NCBI RefSeq assembly: GCF_900156305.1
Contig: NZ_FTPL01000001.1
Span: 1,116,001-1,180,000 of the forward strand
Length of the DNA: 64,000 nucleotides
DNA from: Edaphobacillus lindanitolerans
GTDB taxonomy: Bacteria > Bacillota > Bacilli > Bacillales_A > Planococcaceae
Direction of reading: 5' to 3'
Below the pieces are notes generated by a model. It worked only from the letters and a program-made list of their open reading frames with translations, was not told the origin of the DNA and did no database searches. Made by a program: the position numbers and the translations under genes. Shown piece after piece: positions 42,690 to 51,493 of this stretch (position 1 is the stretch's first letter; each line of letters begins with the position of its first letter).

Positions 42690-42780
42690 TCTGCCGATTC
42701 ATCCCCGATTGTGGATGAATCCCGCCGTTTTGTGGATGAATCGGGTCCGCCTTACCCTTATCCACATGTGGATAAACGCA
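42690..42780 (+). repeat. 21-bp-spaced TGTGGATGAATC repeats ending in a palindrome of two DnaA boxes
   Basis: TGTGGATGAATC at 42710 and 42731, exactly 21 bp apart, preceded by the inverted GATTCATCC at 42696. They are followed by TTATCCACATGTGGATAA (42758-42775), two perfect DnaA boxes (TTATCCACA) joined tail to tail. The 42482-42847 gene-free stretch otherwise holds the bceA leader region. Confidence 0.7.
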
Positions 42781-42847
42781 GGCCTCCAGGCGGCGATGCC
42801 GCGTGTCCGTCATCCCTATCGACCCCGGTCCCCCTCATTTCGTCCAA

Positions 42848-42873
42848 CAAAAAAGAGACGCACAAAGCGTCTC
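42848..42873 (-). terminator. Terminator of the TusA/YeeE pair
   Basis: GAGACGC-TTTGT-GCGTCTC followed on the minus strand by TTTTTTGTTG. Confidence 0.85.
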
Positions 42874-42880
42874 CCCAACT

Positions 42881-43108
42881 TCAGGCTTCAATATAAAACA
42901 AATATTCCTGGCCGTTCTTCTCAGGTTCTTTCACAAGTTTGTAGCCGTGGTTGACGACTTCCTCCGGCACGTTGCGGAACGAGCCGGGGCAGTCGGTGAT
43001 GACCTGCAGCAATTGTCCGGGGTTCATGTCTTTGAGTGCATCGAGTGTGTAGATGACCGGGTACGGGCAGGATTCACCGCGCAGGTCAAGTGTGAAGTCA
43101 GCTGACAA
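42881..43108 (-). CDS. TusA-family sulfur carrier protein
   Basis: 75 aa. DLRGESCPYPVIYT holds the CPxP motif whose Cys carries the persulfide. The TusA fold is complete. It overlaps the preceding YeeE/YedE gene by 11 bp, a pairing widespread in bacteria, so it probably accepts sulfur (or selenium) brought in by that transporter and passes it to a cytoplasmic acceptor. Confidence 0.92.
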   Translation of the reverse strand: MSADFTLDLRGESCPYPVIYTLDALKDMNPGQLLQVITDCPGSFRNVPEEVVNHGYKLVKEPEKNGQEYLFYIEA

Positions 43109-44306
43109 GTTTCTTTTCCTCCCTCTTCACCGTCATCCGGTAGCGTTTATTTTTCGCCCAGTAGTCGACAAAGACCCAGCAGGCTGCGAGCATCGTCAAG
43201 GTGGCGATGATTGCCCAGACCGGACCGATTGCCGTCACGAGATTGATCTTCGTACCGCTTGCGACAAGCAGATTGTACACGCCGAGGTGATCCCAGGCGT
43301 AGGCAAGGAGCGTGACGCCGATGAGGTTGCCGGCGAAGACGACGAGGTAAAGTACCTGTCCTTCCATCAGCCGGTACATCATTCCGGTTTCACAGCTGCT
43401 CGCCAGCACGATGCCGAGGCCGAACAGGAAGCCGCCGACGAATGTGCCCGGCGAGGTGACCTGGGTGATCGGCTCCATTCCATAGATGGCGATGACAATG
43501 ATTGTGAACACCGAGCTCACGGCCATTGCGGCGATGATCGCCTTGCCCATCAGGCTGCGTCCGGTCAGCCACAGGTCACGGAAAGCGGATGTGAAACAGA
43601 TCTGCCCGCGTTCGATCAGAATGCCGAACAAAGCGCCGAAGATGGCGGCTGTGCCGAGCAGCGGCTTTCCGGTCGCAAAGAAATAAATGATGAGGGCACT
43701 GTAGGCGATCGCGACAACGCCGCCGACATAAGGCTGGATGACCCGCTTTTCCCTCGTTTTTGAGACGGCCGAGCCTTTTGTAAGGGCCGGCTTGCCTTTC
43801 CACCATTTGGTTTTGGCGATCTGCGCTCCGAGGTACGTTCCGAACCCGGTCGCCACGATGAAGATCCACGAATGGAAGGAAAACTGAGGCACGCCGGTGA
43901 AGAAGGCAGCGAGGTTGCAGCCCATAGCGAGACGGGCACCGAAGCCTGCGATGATTCCGCCGATCAGCCCCTGGACGAGCCGTCTTTTCTGCTTCGGCAC
44001 ACGGATCTTGAAGCTGTTCGAGAGCAGCACCGTGATGAGTGCGCCGATGAACATGCCCCAGACGATCCAGCCGTCCGACCGCTCAAATGAAGAGCCCTTG
44101 AGATGGACGAGGTCAAAATACGCCCAGCCGGTTGTGTCGAACCCGAAGAAGTTCAGAATGTGGCCGCCGAGACGGGTGAACTCACCCGTCACCGCCCACA
44201 CCGTGCCGGTCAGCCCGAAATAGAGTGCGCTGAGCACGCCCGCTGCGATGAGCGCCGTGTAGGCATTCCAGTATCGGCCGAACAGCCGGGTATATAGAGA
44301 TTTCAT
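43098..44306 (-). CDS. YeeE/YedE-family sulfur-compound (thiosulfate-type) transporter
   Basis: 402 aa, about ten to twelve membrane segments. Three family Cys sit in repeated positions: GARLAMGCNLAAFFTG, RGQICFTSAFRD and SSCETGMMYR. These line the transport path in the thiosulfate transporter of this family. The partner TusA-like gene overlaps its 3' end. A strong promoter (44410-44438) and a palindrome in the leader lie upstream. Confidence 0.9.
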   Translation of the reverse strand: MKSLYTRLFGRYWNAYTALIAAGVLSALYFGLTGTVWAVTGEFTRLGGHILNFFGFDTTGWAYFDLVHLKGSSFERSDGWIVWGMFIGALITVLLSNSFKIRVPKQKRRLVQGLIGGIIAGFGARLAMGCNLAAFFTGVPQFSFHSWIFIVATGFGTYLGAQIAKTKWWKGKPALTKGSAVSKTREKRVIQPYVGGVVAIAYSALIIYFFATGKPLLGTAAIFGALFGILIERGQICFTSAFRDLWLTGRSLMGKAIIAAMAVSSVFTIIVIAIYGMEPITQVTSPGTFVGGFLFGLGIVLASSCETGMMYRLMEGQVLYLVVFAGNLIGVTLLAYAWDHLGVYNLLVASGTKINLVTAIGPVWAIIATLTMLAACWVFVDYWAKNKRYRMTVKREEKKLVS

Positions 44307-44358
44307 CGGATGAAGGACTCCTTCTTATGAAGTGATAAAGAAAAGGCCGGTCGGCACC

Positions 44359-44371
44359 CCCGTTATACGGG
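44359..44371. promoter_or_regulatory. Palindrome in the YeeE/TusA leader
   Basis: CCCGT-TAT-ACGGG, perfect 5-3-5 inverted repeat about 40 nt downstream of the predicted transcription start. It may be an operator for a persulfide-responsive CsoR/CstR-like repressor; none is encoded nearby. Confidence 0.35.
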
Positions 44372-44409
44372 CATGGATCCGATCGCCCTGCCAGAATATA
44401 CAATCATAA

Positions 44410-44438
44410 ATTATATACCCGCCCAAACCCACCGTCAA
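44410..44438 (-). promoter_or_regulatory. Promoter of the YeeE/TusA operon
   Basis: TTGACG (44433-44438), 17-bp spacer, TATAAT (44410-44415) on the minus strand, close to the SigA consensus. Confidence 0.75.
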
Positions 44439-44466
44439 TGGCGTCCCGGCCGGTTCTGCTCAAAAC

Positions 44467-44492
44467 AAAAGCGGTGCCGCGGCACCGCTTTT
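44467..44492 (-). terminator. Terminator of the argininosuccinate-lyase-like gene
   Basis: A perfect 26-bp palindrome (AAAAGCGGTGCCG and its complement) 2 bp beyond the stop codon. Confidence 0.75.
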
Positions 44493-44494
44493 CA

Positions 44495-45895
44495 TCAGTT
44501 TTTCCTTCTGGTGATCATATCCCGCACGATGTCGGGGTTCGGGCCGCCGGTAATCTTCCGTCGCTTGACGAAGGCGACCGGATCAATGATCGCGTTCCAG
44601 TCTTCTTCCTTCAAGGCCACATCACCGAGCCAGCCGTTGATCGTCTGTAGCGGGATCTCGTACAGTTCTTTTCCGAGCTTTCCGGCCTCGCGGGCGATGA
44701 CGCTTGCCTTGTGGTGTGCCCGCCGGAATGACACGCCGTAGTCCCGGGCCAGGACATCCGCCAACTCGGTGATCGTGATCATGTTCTCCCTCGCCTGCTG
44801 GCAGGCGAGGGCTTTGTCAAACTCGAACGTCAGGACGACGGCTGTCATGAGCCTCAGTACCCGGTTCGCCTTTTCAAAGCCCTGATACAGATGCGGCTGA
44901 AGATCGTCTTCCGTGTCGTTGATGTCACCGTACGGCGTGTTGTGGATCATATGGATGACCGCAAGCCCCTCTGAAGCGGCGCTTGAGGCCAATGCCCGTG
45001 AATGTTCCATGGATACCGGGTTCCTCTTCTGCGGCATGATGCTCGAAATCTGGACGTAGGCATCCGAAACGCGCAGGAGGCCGACTTCCTTGGACGCCAT
45101 GCGAAGAAATTCCTGGATCCAGCGTCCCATGTTCGTCATGAGGCTGATCAGGCTCTGTGCCGCTTCAATCAGGTAGTCGCCTGTGGCGATGGCATCATAT
45201 GAGTTCTCGATCAGGCCGTCAAAACCGAGCAATTCAACCATCCGCTCCCGGCTGATCGGAAAACCGGTCGTGGTAATCGCCGCCGCCCCCATCGGCGAAC
45301 GGTTCACCGTCCGCCGGGCAACCCTCAGCCGTTCGATGTCCCGGCTGATGTTGTCATAGATCGCGACCAGATAATGGCCGAACGTTGTAGGCTGGGCCGG
45401 CTGGGTGTGAGTATGCGCCGGCATCACTGTGTCCACATGCTCTTCCGCCTGTGCCAGGATGGCCTTTGCAAGATTCTCGGCATTCTCGATCGTCTCCTCC
45501 AGATACTGCCTGAGAACGATCCGGTACATTGCCTCTCCCATATCATTGCGGCTCTTCGCGATATGCATCTTCCCCGCAAGCTCATCGCCGATCAGTTCAC
45601 CGATCTTTGATTCGACGAGGAAAAAGAGATCTTCGTAGTCAGCCGAATAAGTCAGCGCGTTGCGGTCCATCTGTTCGACTTTGCGGACAGCGCCGAGAAT
45701 CTTTTCCGCTTCCACCTGACTCAGTATTTTTTGCTCCGCCAGCATTTTCGTATGGGCTGCATGGACTTCAAACATGGCATCAAACAAATACTCCCGCTGC
45801 TCATCAAACACAGGCCTCAACAGCATATCCGCGTAAGTTTTTCCGGGGAACGATTCCCCGTCCGATAAGATGAACTCTTTCCTCCACGCAGTCAC
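44495..45895 (-). CDS. Argininosuccinate lyase-like protein of the fumarase/aspartase superfamily
   Basis: 466 aa. Superfamily signature SSIMPQKRNP (normally GSSxMPxKxN) holds the catalytic Ser loop, with AHTHTQPAQPTTFGHYL and KSRNDM in the expected places of ArgH. It is not next to argG or other arginine genes. It ends an operon with a Fbp/Phn-type ABC transporter and a ROK repressor, so it may act on an imported compound with an N-succinyl or C-N lyase-type link. ArgH identity in function is therefore doubtful. Confidence 0.82.
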   Translation of the reverse strand: MTAWRKEFILSDGESFPGKTYADMLLRPVFDEQREYLFDAMFEVHAAHTKMLAEQKILSQVEAEKILGAVRKVEQMDRNALTYSADYEDLFFLVESKIGELIGDELAGKMHIAKSRNDMGEAMYRIVLRQYLEETIENAENLAKAILAQAEEHVDTVMPAHTHTQPAQPTTFGHYLVAIYDNISRDIERLRVARRTVNRSPMGAAAITTTGFPISRERMVELLGFDGLIENSYDAIATGDYLIEAAQSLISLMTNMGRWIQEFLRMASKEVGLLRVSDAYVQISSIMPQKRNPVSMEHSRALASSAASEGLAVIHMIHNTPYGDINDTEDDLQPHLYQGFEKANRVLRLMTAVVLTFEFDKALACQQARENMITITELADVLARDYGVSFRRAHHKASVIAREAGKLGKELYEIPLQTINGWLGDVALKEEDWNAIIDPVAFVKRRKITGGPNPDIVRDMITRRKN

Positions 45896-45933
45896 TACAT
45901 AGCACCTCTTTTAATGGATGTTGGTCGAACCCG

Positions 45934-47622
45934 TCAGCCCAGCGACTTTTCGGCCTTGACGCCGAGGAACCGGCTGGAGATGAACATGACAATTGCGATC
46001 AGTCCCACCTGGATCATGCCATAGGCGGCCGCCTGTCCGACATTGAACATGCGCAGCTGGTTCATGATTTCGATGGAGATCGGCCGGTTGCCGATCGTAT
46101 AGAGCAGGACCGATGTCGGAAACTCCCCGACCGCCTGGACAAATGCGAGCAATGTTCCGCTCAGCACGCCGGGCAGGATGATTGGAATCACGATTTTCCT
46201 GAATGTATAGAACCACTTGGCGCCCAGATTCTGTGCAGCCTCCTCAATGGAATCGTCCAGCTGTTCCAATACCGCGTTTGTCGAACGGACGACCAGCGGC
46301 AGGAAACGGACGAAATAGGCGAGCGGCAGGATCCAGAACGTCCCCACAAGGATTTTCCCGAACGAGAACGGACTCGGCGAGTTGAAGGCGAGGATCAGGT
46401 TCATCCCCACGACGGTAGCCGGAAGCGCCCAAGGGATCATGACAAGGATATCGAGCAGGTTTTTGCCGATGAAGTTCCGCTTGACGAGTGCATAGGATGT
46501 GAAAATCCCGAAGACGAACACGCCCAGACAAGCGAGAAATGCCATGATCAGGCTGTTTCGGACCGGCTCCCATATATAAGGGGTATCGAACAGCATCGTA
46601 TAGTTCTCAAAATTGAAGGCCGTCGGGTACGTCTGCCAGGTCCAGGTCCCTTCCGGCACAAGCGACAGAAGCAGCAGCGTCGCGTGCGGCAGCAGAAGGA
46701 CGATCATCGCGAGGATCCCGATGGTGACCATCGTCCACTTCAGGACCGGGTTGCTCACTTCACTGCGGTGGGCACCGATCCCCTTTGAAGCCATCCGGTA
46801 ATCCTTCCTGCTCTGATACCAGCGCATGAACAGCAGGAACGAGATGGAGACGATGGACAGAATGACGGACTGTGTGGCCGCCATCTCCAGATCCCCGTTG
46901 ATTTTCGAGAAATAGATCTGAAGGCTGAGCACCCTGAATCCGCCCGCCAGCAGGAACGGTGCACTGAAGCTGGCCATCGATACCATGAAGACGAGGAGCG
47001 AAGCAGCCACAATACCCGGTGTCAGCAGCGGGAACGTCACTTGCCAGAACACTTTGAACCGGTTCGCGCCGAGATTGGATGCTGCTTCCTCGAGCGACGG
47101 ATCCAGATTGCCGAGTGCCGACGACGCAGTCATATAGAAATAGGGATACATTGTATAGGCATGCACGATCAGGATGCCGGAAATTCCCCCGATCTTGAAC
47201 GGCACGTCCGACAGATGAAGAAGGTCTTTGATGGCATTCGGGATGAGGCCCGCTTCCCCGTAGAGGAACATGAATGCCATGACGCCGACGAGCGACGGCA
47301 GCACGATCGGCATGATGGCGATGTTGGAGAAGAATCGCCGGCCCGGGAATTCATAGCGGTTGAAGATGTAGGCCAGCGGAATGCCGATCAGCGCGCTGAA
47401 CAGGACGGACAGCAAGGAGATCCAGACAGAATTCCAGAGCGCCTGCAGGTTTGCCCTGGCTTTCGTTCCGAAGAAGTCCTCATAGTTCTGCAGGGAGAAA
47501 GCTCCGTTGTGCAGGAAACTTTCATACGCTGTCCGGAGTGTCGGATACAGGACATAGCCGACCAGGACGAGGATGACCGGGATCAGAAGGAGCAACGTTC
47601 TCCTTTTATCAGCGTTCAGCAT
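45934..47622 (-). CDS. ABC importer permease, duplicated FbpB/PhnV-like type
   Basis: 562 aa from the ATG at 47622; upstream extension possible but without better signal. Two tandem permease halves, each with six helices and an EAA loop: EEAASNLGANRFKVFWQVTFP and EEAAQNLGAKWFYTFRKIVIP. This fused layout is typical of ferric-iron, 2-aminoethylphosphonate and thiamine importers. With the ATPase (47710) and the binding lipoprotein (48920) it makes a complete importer; the ROK gene in the operon hints at a sugar-like substrate rather than iron. Confidence 0.9.
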   Translation of the reverse strand: MLNADKRRTLLLLIPVILVLVGYVLYPTLRTAYESFLHNGAFSLQNYEDFFGTKARANLQALWNSVWISLLSVLFSALIGIPLAYIFNRYEFPGRRFFSNIAIMPIVLPSLVGVMAFMFLYGEAGLIPNAIKDLLHLSDVPFKIGGISGILIVHAYTMYPYFYMTASSALGNLDPSLEEAASNLGANRFKVFWQVTFPLLTPGIVAASLLVFMVSMASFSAPFLLAGGFRVLSLQIYFSKINGDLEMAATQSVILSIVSISFLLFMRWYQSRKDYRMASKGIGAHRSEVSNPVLKWTMVTIGILAMIVLLLPHATLLLLSLVPEGTWTWQTYPTAFNFENYTMLFDTPYIWEPVRNSLIMAFLACLGVFVFGIFTSYALVKRNFIGKNLLDILVMIPWALPATVVGMNLILAFNSPSPFSFGKILVGTFWILPLAYFVRFLPLVVRSTNAVLEQLDDSIEEAAQNLGAKWFYTFRKIVIPIILPGVLSGTLLAFVQAVGEFPTSVLLYTIGNRPISIEIMNQLRMFNVGQAAAYGMIQVGLIAIVMFISSRFLGVKAEKSLG

Positions 47623-47709
47623 GCTGCATCCCGCCTTTCCCGACCCGGTTCCAAGTACCCGGCAGGCGGTGCCGGCTGGACATGATCGCTGGAACATGTT
47701 TGATCATGA

Positions 47710-48807
47710 TCACACCCCCGCTTTCGGCACGATGCGGATCTGATCTTCCGGCAAACGGACAAACACGTCCGCACCTTCTCTTAAATACGTGCTCGGGCCC
47801 TGGTTCAGCGCTGTGCCGACGAGTGTCAGGCCTTCATTCATTTCCACATAAGTATGTACGGCCGCTCCTGTGAACTGGACATTTTTCACCGTTCCCGGAT
47901 AAACATTCGGACCGGAAAACTGATTAACGGAAACCTCCACGGCCTCCGGGCGGATCGACATGCGCAGCTCATCCACTTCTCCGTAGCGGGCAATATTGAG
48001 AGGCGTATCGTTCACCGTGACCTCCCGGCCGAGCGCTTCCGATCGGTAGGTCCTTTTCTCCCCTCCGCCCTGCACTTCAGTCACCGGAAGCAGGTTCGTT
48101 TCACCGATGAATTCGGCGACAAAATCATTGACCGGTTCGTTGTAGATTTCGGTCGGCGTGCCGACCTGCTGGCATCGCCCGAAGTTAAAAACGGCAATCC
48201 GGTCGCTCATCGTCAGTGCTTCCACCTGATCGTGGGTGACGTAGATCGTCGTGATCTTATACTCCTTCTGAAGCCGCAGGATCTCTGCCCTCATTTCATC
48301 CCGCAGCCGGGCGTCAAGATTGCTGAGCGGTTCGTCGAGGAGGAGGATGTCCGGTTCGATGACGATCGCCCGCGCCAGCGCCACACGCTGCTGCTGGCCG
48401 CCGGACAGCTGGCTCACTTGCCGGTCGGCGTATTGATCGAGCCTGACCTTTTTCAGAACGTCGGTCACGCGTGTTTTCGTCTCGGCCTTGTTCAGTTTGC
48501 GGACTTTCAGGCCGAACGCAACATTCTCAAAGACGGTCATATGCGGGAACAGCGCGTAGTTCTGGAACACCATTCCGGTATTCCGTTTTTCAGGCGGCAC
48601 CGTCGTCATGTCCCGGTCATTGAACTTGACGACCCCTTTTGTCGGATAGTAAAAACCTGCGACCATCCTCAATGTCGTCGTCTTTCCGCAGCCGCTCGGC
48701 CCGAGAAACGTAAAGAACTCGCCTTCCTTGATCAACAGGTCCAGACCTTCTACCGCGGTGACTTTTCCGAACTGCTTGGTGATCGCCGATAAATGGACAA
48801 TAGACAT
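47710..48807 (-). CDS. ABC importer ATP-binding protein (PotA/FbpC-like)
   Basis: 365 aa from the ATG at 48807, 8 bp after AAAGGGTG. Walker [11 protein letters not shown]-loop [10 protein letters not shown], signature [14 protein letters not shown], Walker [13 protein letters not shown] and switch His in [10 protein letters not shown]. The C-terminal 130 residues form the TOBE/MOP regulatory domain. Works with the duplicated permease downstream. Confidence 0.93.
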   Translation of the reverse strand: MSIVHLSAITKQFGKVTAVEGLDLLIKEGEFFTFLGPSGCGKTTTLRMVAGFYYPTKGVVKFNDRDMTTVPPEKRNTGMVFQNYALFPHMTVFENVAFGLKVRKLNKAETKTRVTDVLKKVRLDQYADRQVSQLSGGQQQRVALARAIVIEPDILLLDEPLSNLDARLRDEMRAEILRLQKEYKITTIYVTHDQVEALTMSDRIAVFNFGRCQQVGTPTEIYNEPVNDFVAEFIGETNLLPVTEVQGGGEKRTYRSEALGREVTVNDTPLNIARYGEVDELRMSIRPEAVEVSVNQFSGPNVYPGTVKNVQFTGAAVHTYVEMNEGLTLVGTALNQGPSTYLREGADVFVRLPEDQIRIVPKAGV

Positions 48808-48919
48808 TTGATTCACACCCTTTCCTTTAAAAACAGAGGACTACCGCCGGCACTCCCTCGCCTGCGATAGTCCGTTGTCAGTGGCTGATCCTTATACAGA
48901 GTGCCATGCAGACTGCAGG

Positions 48920-50062
48920 TTACTCTCCCTTTTCCTTATCCGAGCTCTTGATATGGTTATCCCAGTAATCCATCCACTCGTCCGACTTCTCCTGGAACAG
49001 CGCCCAGTCGATATCCATCGGCTTGATCTTGTCTTCGGCTTCCGTGATCCACTCCGGAAGTCCTTCCACGTCATCGCGCGTCGGAATCCGGTAATATTTC
49101 TCGGCAAGGAGCTTGGCCGCTTCCGTCGTGTTGACAAACTCATAGAATGCTTCTGCGGCTTTCGGATGCGGTGCGTCCTTGACGATCGCAATCCCCTCGG
49201 TCAGGACCGGCGTGCCGCTTTCCGGCAGGACGTAGCCGAACGGATAGCCTTTTTCTTCAGCCAGCATGACGGTGTCCGGCATGTTCCAGACCGTCAGCGT
49301 TCCGACACCCTTTGCGAGCTGGTTGTACATCAGTTCAGGGTTGGCCGAGTATTCCTTCGTATTGGCATCCAGCTTTTTGAGCCACTCATAGCCCTCTTCC
49401 GTGTCTTCCGTGTCTTTGTAAGTCCGGTAGATCATGGCAGAATAAATCGTCCGCATCGTTCCGGAAGCAAGCGGATAGCGGATGATCAGCTCATCTTTCC
49501 ATTTCGGATCGACCAGGTCATCCCAGTCTGTCGGAGCTTCATCTTCAGAGATCTCTTTGTTGTTGTACATGATGACTTCCGGTGTCATCGATGTACCGCT
49601 CCACATCCAGTCCTCGTCGTAGTACATCTCATCCAGTGAATCAGCGTAGGACGGTTTATACTCGGCCAGAAGGCCCTCGTCTTTCGCTTGATCGAAGTTC
49701 ACCTGAGGCGCTCCCCACCATACATCTGCCTGGGTGTTGTTTTTCTCGGAGCGGATCCGGTCAAGGATTTCCTGGGACCCCATGTCCAGGAACTCCATTT
49801 TAATCCCGTATTCTTCCTCAAACCGTTGCTTGAAATCCCCCAGAATGTCGCTTCCGTGCGGAGAATAGATGACCACCTTGTCTTCGAGGTCTTCTGCTGC
49901 CGGTTTGTCCTCCCCGCTGCTGTCGCCCGTGCCGGACTTGCCGTCCCCTTCTCCGGATTCCGACTTGCCGTCTCCGCCGGAATCCGCCATGCAGCCCGAC
50001 AGCATCAAAGCGAACAATGCGGCAACGAGCAGCAACCAGCTTTTCTTGAACATTTTCCCCAC
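48920..50062 (-). CDS. ABC importer solute-binding lipoprotein (family 1, Fbp/PhnS type)
   Basis: 380 aa from GTG 50062; an ATG three codons later is an alternative. Signal peptide with lipobox LMLSGCM, then an acidic Gly/Ser/Asp linker (about 27-58) that tethers the binding domain. The mature part starts VVIYSPHGSDILGDFKQRFEEEYGI, as in Fbp/PotD-like receptors. It contains no His/Tyr pattern clearly diagnostic for iron. Ligand unknown. Confidence 0.9.
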   Translation of the reverse strand: MGKMFKKSWLLLVAALFALMLSGCMADSGGDGKSESGEGDGKSGTGDSSGEDKPAAEDLEDKVVIYSPHGSDILGDFKQRFEEEYGIKMEFLDMGSQEILDRIRSEKNNTQADVWWGAPQVNFDQAKDEGLLAEYKPSYADSLDEMYYDEDWMWSGTSMTPEVIMYNNKEISEDEAPTDWDDLVDPKWKDELIIRYPLASGTMRTIYSAMIYRTYKDTEDTEEGYEWLKKLDANTKEYSANPELMYNQLAKGVGTLTVWNMPDTVMLAEEKGYPFGYVLPESGTPVLTEGIAIVKDAPHPKAAEAFYEFVNTTEAAKLLAEKYYRIPTRDDVEGLPEWITEAEDKIKPMDIDWALFQEKSDEWMDYWDNHIKSSDKEKGE

Positions 50063-50080
50063 GTGAACTACCCCTCTCCC

Positions 50081-51244
50081 TTAAATGTTGTACAGCCCCT
50101 CATGTTCCTTCAACAACAGCGCAACTGCGCCGATCACACCGGCTTCTTTGCCGGACGCCGTCTTGACGATCTCGCATTCTTTCGGTGCATATTGCCTCAC
50201 GATGCCTGAGACGACCGGATGGATGACATCGAATGATTGCGACAGACCACCTCCCAAAATGATCAGCTCGGGATCCAGGATGGATACATAGTTTGCGATG
50301 GCGATGCCCAGGTGTTCCAGTGCCGGACCCAATTTCTCCAATGCCTCCGGGTTCCCGGCACGGTACAGCTCAAAAGCCTCCTCTGCAGAGACCCGGCGCC
50401 CCAGCCTGCCGGAAAGTGCGGTGCCGATGGAGGTCCCCCCAGACACACTCTCCAAAAACCCATAGCCTGCATAGGCGGGTTCATAACTTTTCGCCAAGGA
50501 ACGGTCCGTGACCATATAACCGATTTCCCCGGCACTGTAGTGGCTTCCGCGGAACAGCTGCCCGTTCAGGATGATCCCGCTGCCGACTCCGGTCCCGACA
50601 GCGATGAAGATCAGATTCCGCTTGTTCCGGCCGAGCCCTCTCCAATGTTCCCCGAGGGCCCCGATGTTGACATCATTGTCCACGTATACGGGGAACGGAA
50701 AGACATTCTGGAGCTTCTCTTTGATCGGGAACTCTTTCCACCCCAAAGCAGGGGCTTCTTCGACGATGCCGGTCTCCATGTCCGTGACTCCCGGGACGCC
50801 GGCGCCGACCCCAAAGATTTGGCTGTCGCTGATGGACAGTTCTTCCTGCATCTCATCAACCATGTGCTTGATCATCTTGAACAGGCTGTCGTCCTGGTGC
50901 TCCTGTGCAGGGAATGTGCGGTAGCTCTCCAGCTTCCCTCTCAGGTCGGTGATCCCGACGGCCACTTTTGTTCCGCCGATATCGACGCCGATACAGTAGG
51001 CTTTCTTAGGATTGAACATCAGATTGACCGGCTTCCGGCCCCCGCTTGCCGATGATTCCCCGCTCCCGGTTTCGATGATCCAGCCTTCCTCGACCAGTTC
51101 TGCAACGATCGTCGAAACTGTCGGCTTGCTGAGCGAAAGTTTCCTGGCAATCTCCGTCCTGGTTGTCGGTTCCGAATTCTGCACGTATTGAAGCACCTGG
51201 CGCGAATTCCGGTTTTTGTTCGTCTCTTCATTGAAATTTTGCAT
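50081..51244 (-). CDS. ROK-family transcriptional repressor
   Basis: 387 aa. N-terminal winged HTH (about 22-72): TRTEIARKLSLSKPTVSTIV. The ROK sugar-kinase-like domain (about 85-385) has GVDIGGTKVAVGITDL and IFIAVGTGVGSGIILNGQLFRG. A ROK zinc-binding CxCG(x)xGC motif is missing, as in part of the family. First gene of the ABC/ArgH-like operon. The TTAGT...TTAACAAAC operator just upstream, and a related one before the PIG-L gene, suggest it represses both. Confidence 0.92.
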   Translation of the reverse strand: MQNFNEETNKNRNSRQVLQYVQNSEPTTRTEIARKLSLSKPTVSTIVAELVEEGWIIETGSGESSASGGRKPVNLMFNPKKAYCIGVDIGGTKVAVGITDLRGKLESYRTFPAQEHQDDSLFKMIKHMVDEMQEELSISDSQIFGVGAGVPGVTDMETGIVEEAPALGWKEFPIKEKLQNVFPFPVYVDNDVNIGALGEHWRGLGRNKRNLIFIAVGTGVGSGIILNGQLFRGSHYSAGEIGYMVTDRSLAKSYEPAYAGYGFLESVSGGTSIGTALSGRLGRRVSAEEAFELYRAGNPEALEKLGPALEHLGIAIANYVSILDPELIILGGGLSQSFDVIHPVVSGIVRQYAPKECEIVKTASGKEAGVIGAVALLLKEHEGLYNI

Positions 51245-51348
51245 GGCACTGCCCCTTACTCCTGCCGGTCAATCCGCAGACCTTGTTCAATAACTGCCGG
51301 TTCCGAAGGATCAGCCTCATCCGCTGCTTCGCTTCTCCTTTTCTGTTC

Positions 51349-51373
51349 GTTTGTTAACTTAACTTACTAACTT
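51349..51373 (-). promoter_or_regulatory. ROK operator upstream of the ROK/ABC operon
   Basis: The minus strand reads AAGTTAGTAAGTTAAGTTAA followed by CAAAC. The TTAGT...AACAAAC arms are like those of XylR-type ROK operators (TTAGTTTGTT...AACAAACTAA). It lies about 105 bp before the ROK start codon. Confidence 0.6.
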
Positions 51374-51447
51374 CTTTACGCCATTGTAGAGTACGAGAGA
51401 AAAAATGTAAAGGATTTCACCGAAATTTCTCAATCTTCCATGGATTG

Positions 51448-51482
51448 AAAAGGACTGTCCGACTAAATGGACAGTCCTCTTG
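51448..51482 (-). terminator. Terminator of the PIG-L gene
   Basis: AGGACTGTCC-GACTAAAT-GGACAGTCCT stem followed on the minus strand by TTTTCAATCC; located between the PIG-L stop codon and the ROK operon promoter. Confidence 0.8.
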
Positions 51483-51493
51483 AATGGCACGGT

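Noticed and set aside
42758-42775. Chromosomal replication origin
   Set aside because: Only two perfect and two imperfect DnaA boxes, no AT-rich unwinding element and no dnaA/dnaN nearby.
44467-44492. 26-bp perfect palindrome as an operator
   Set aside because: It begins 2 bp beyond a stop codon and ends in A/T runs on both sides, so an intrinsic terminator explains it.
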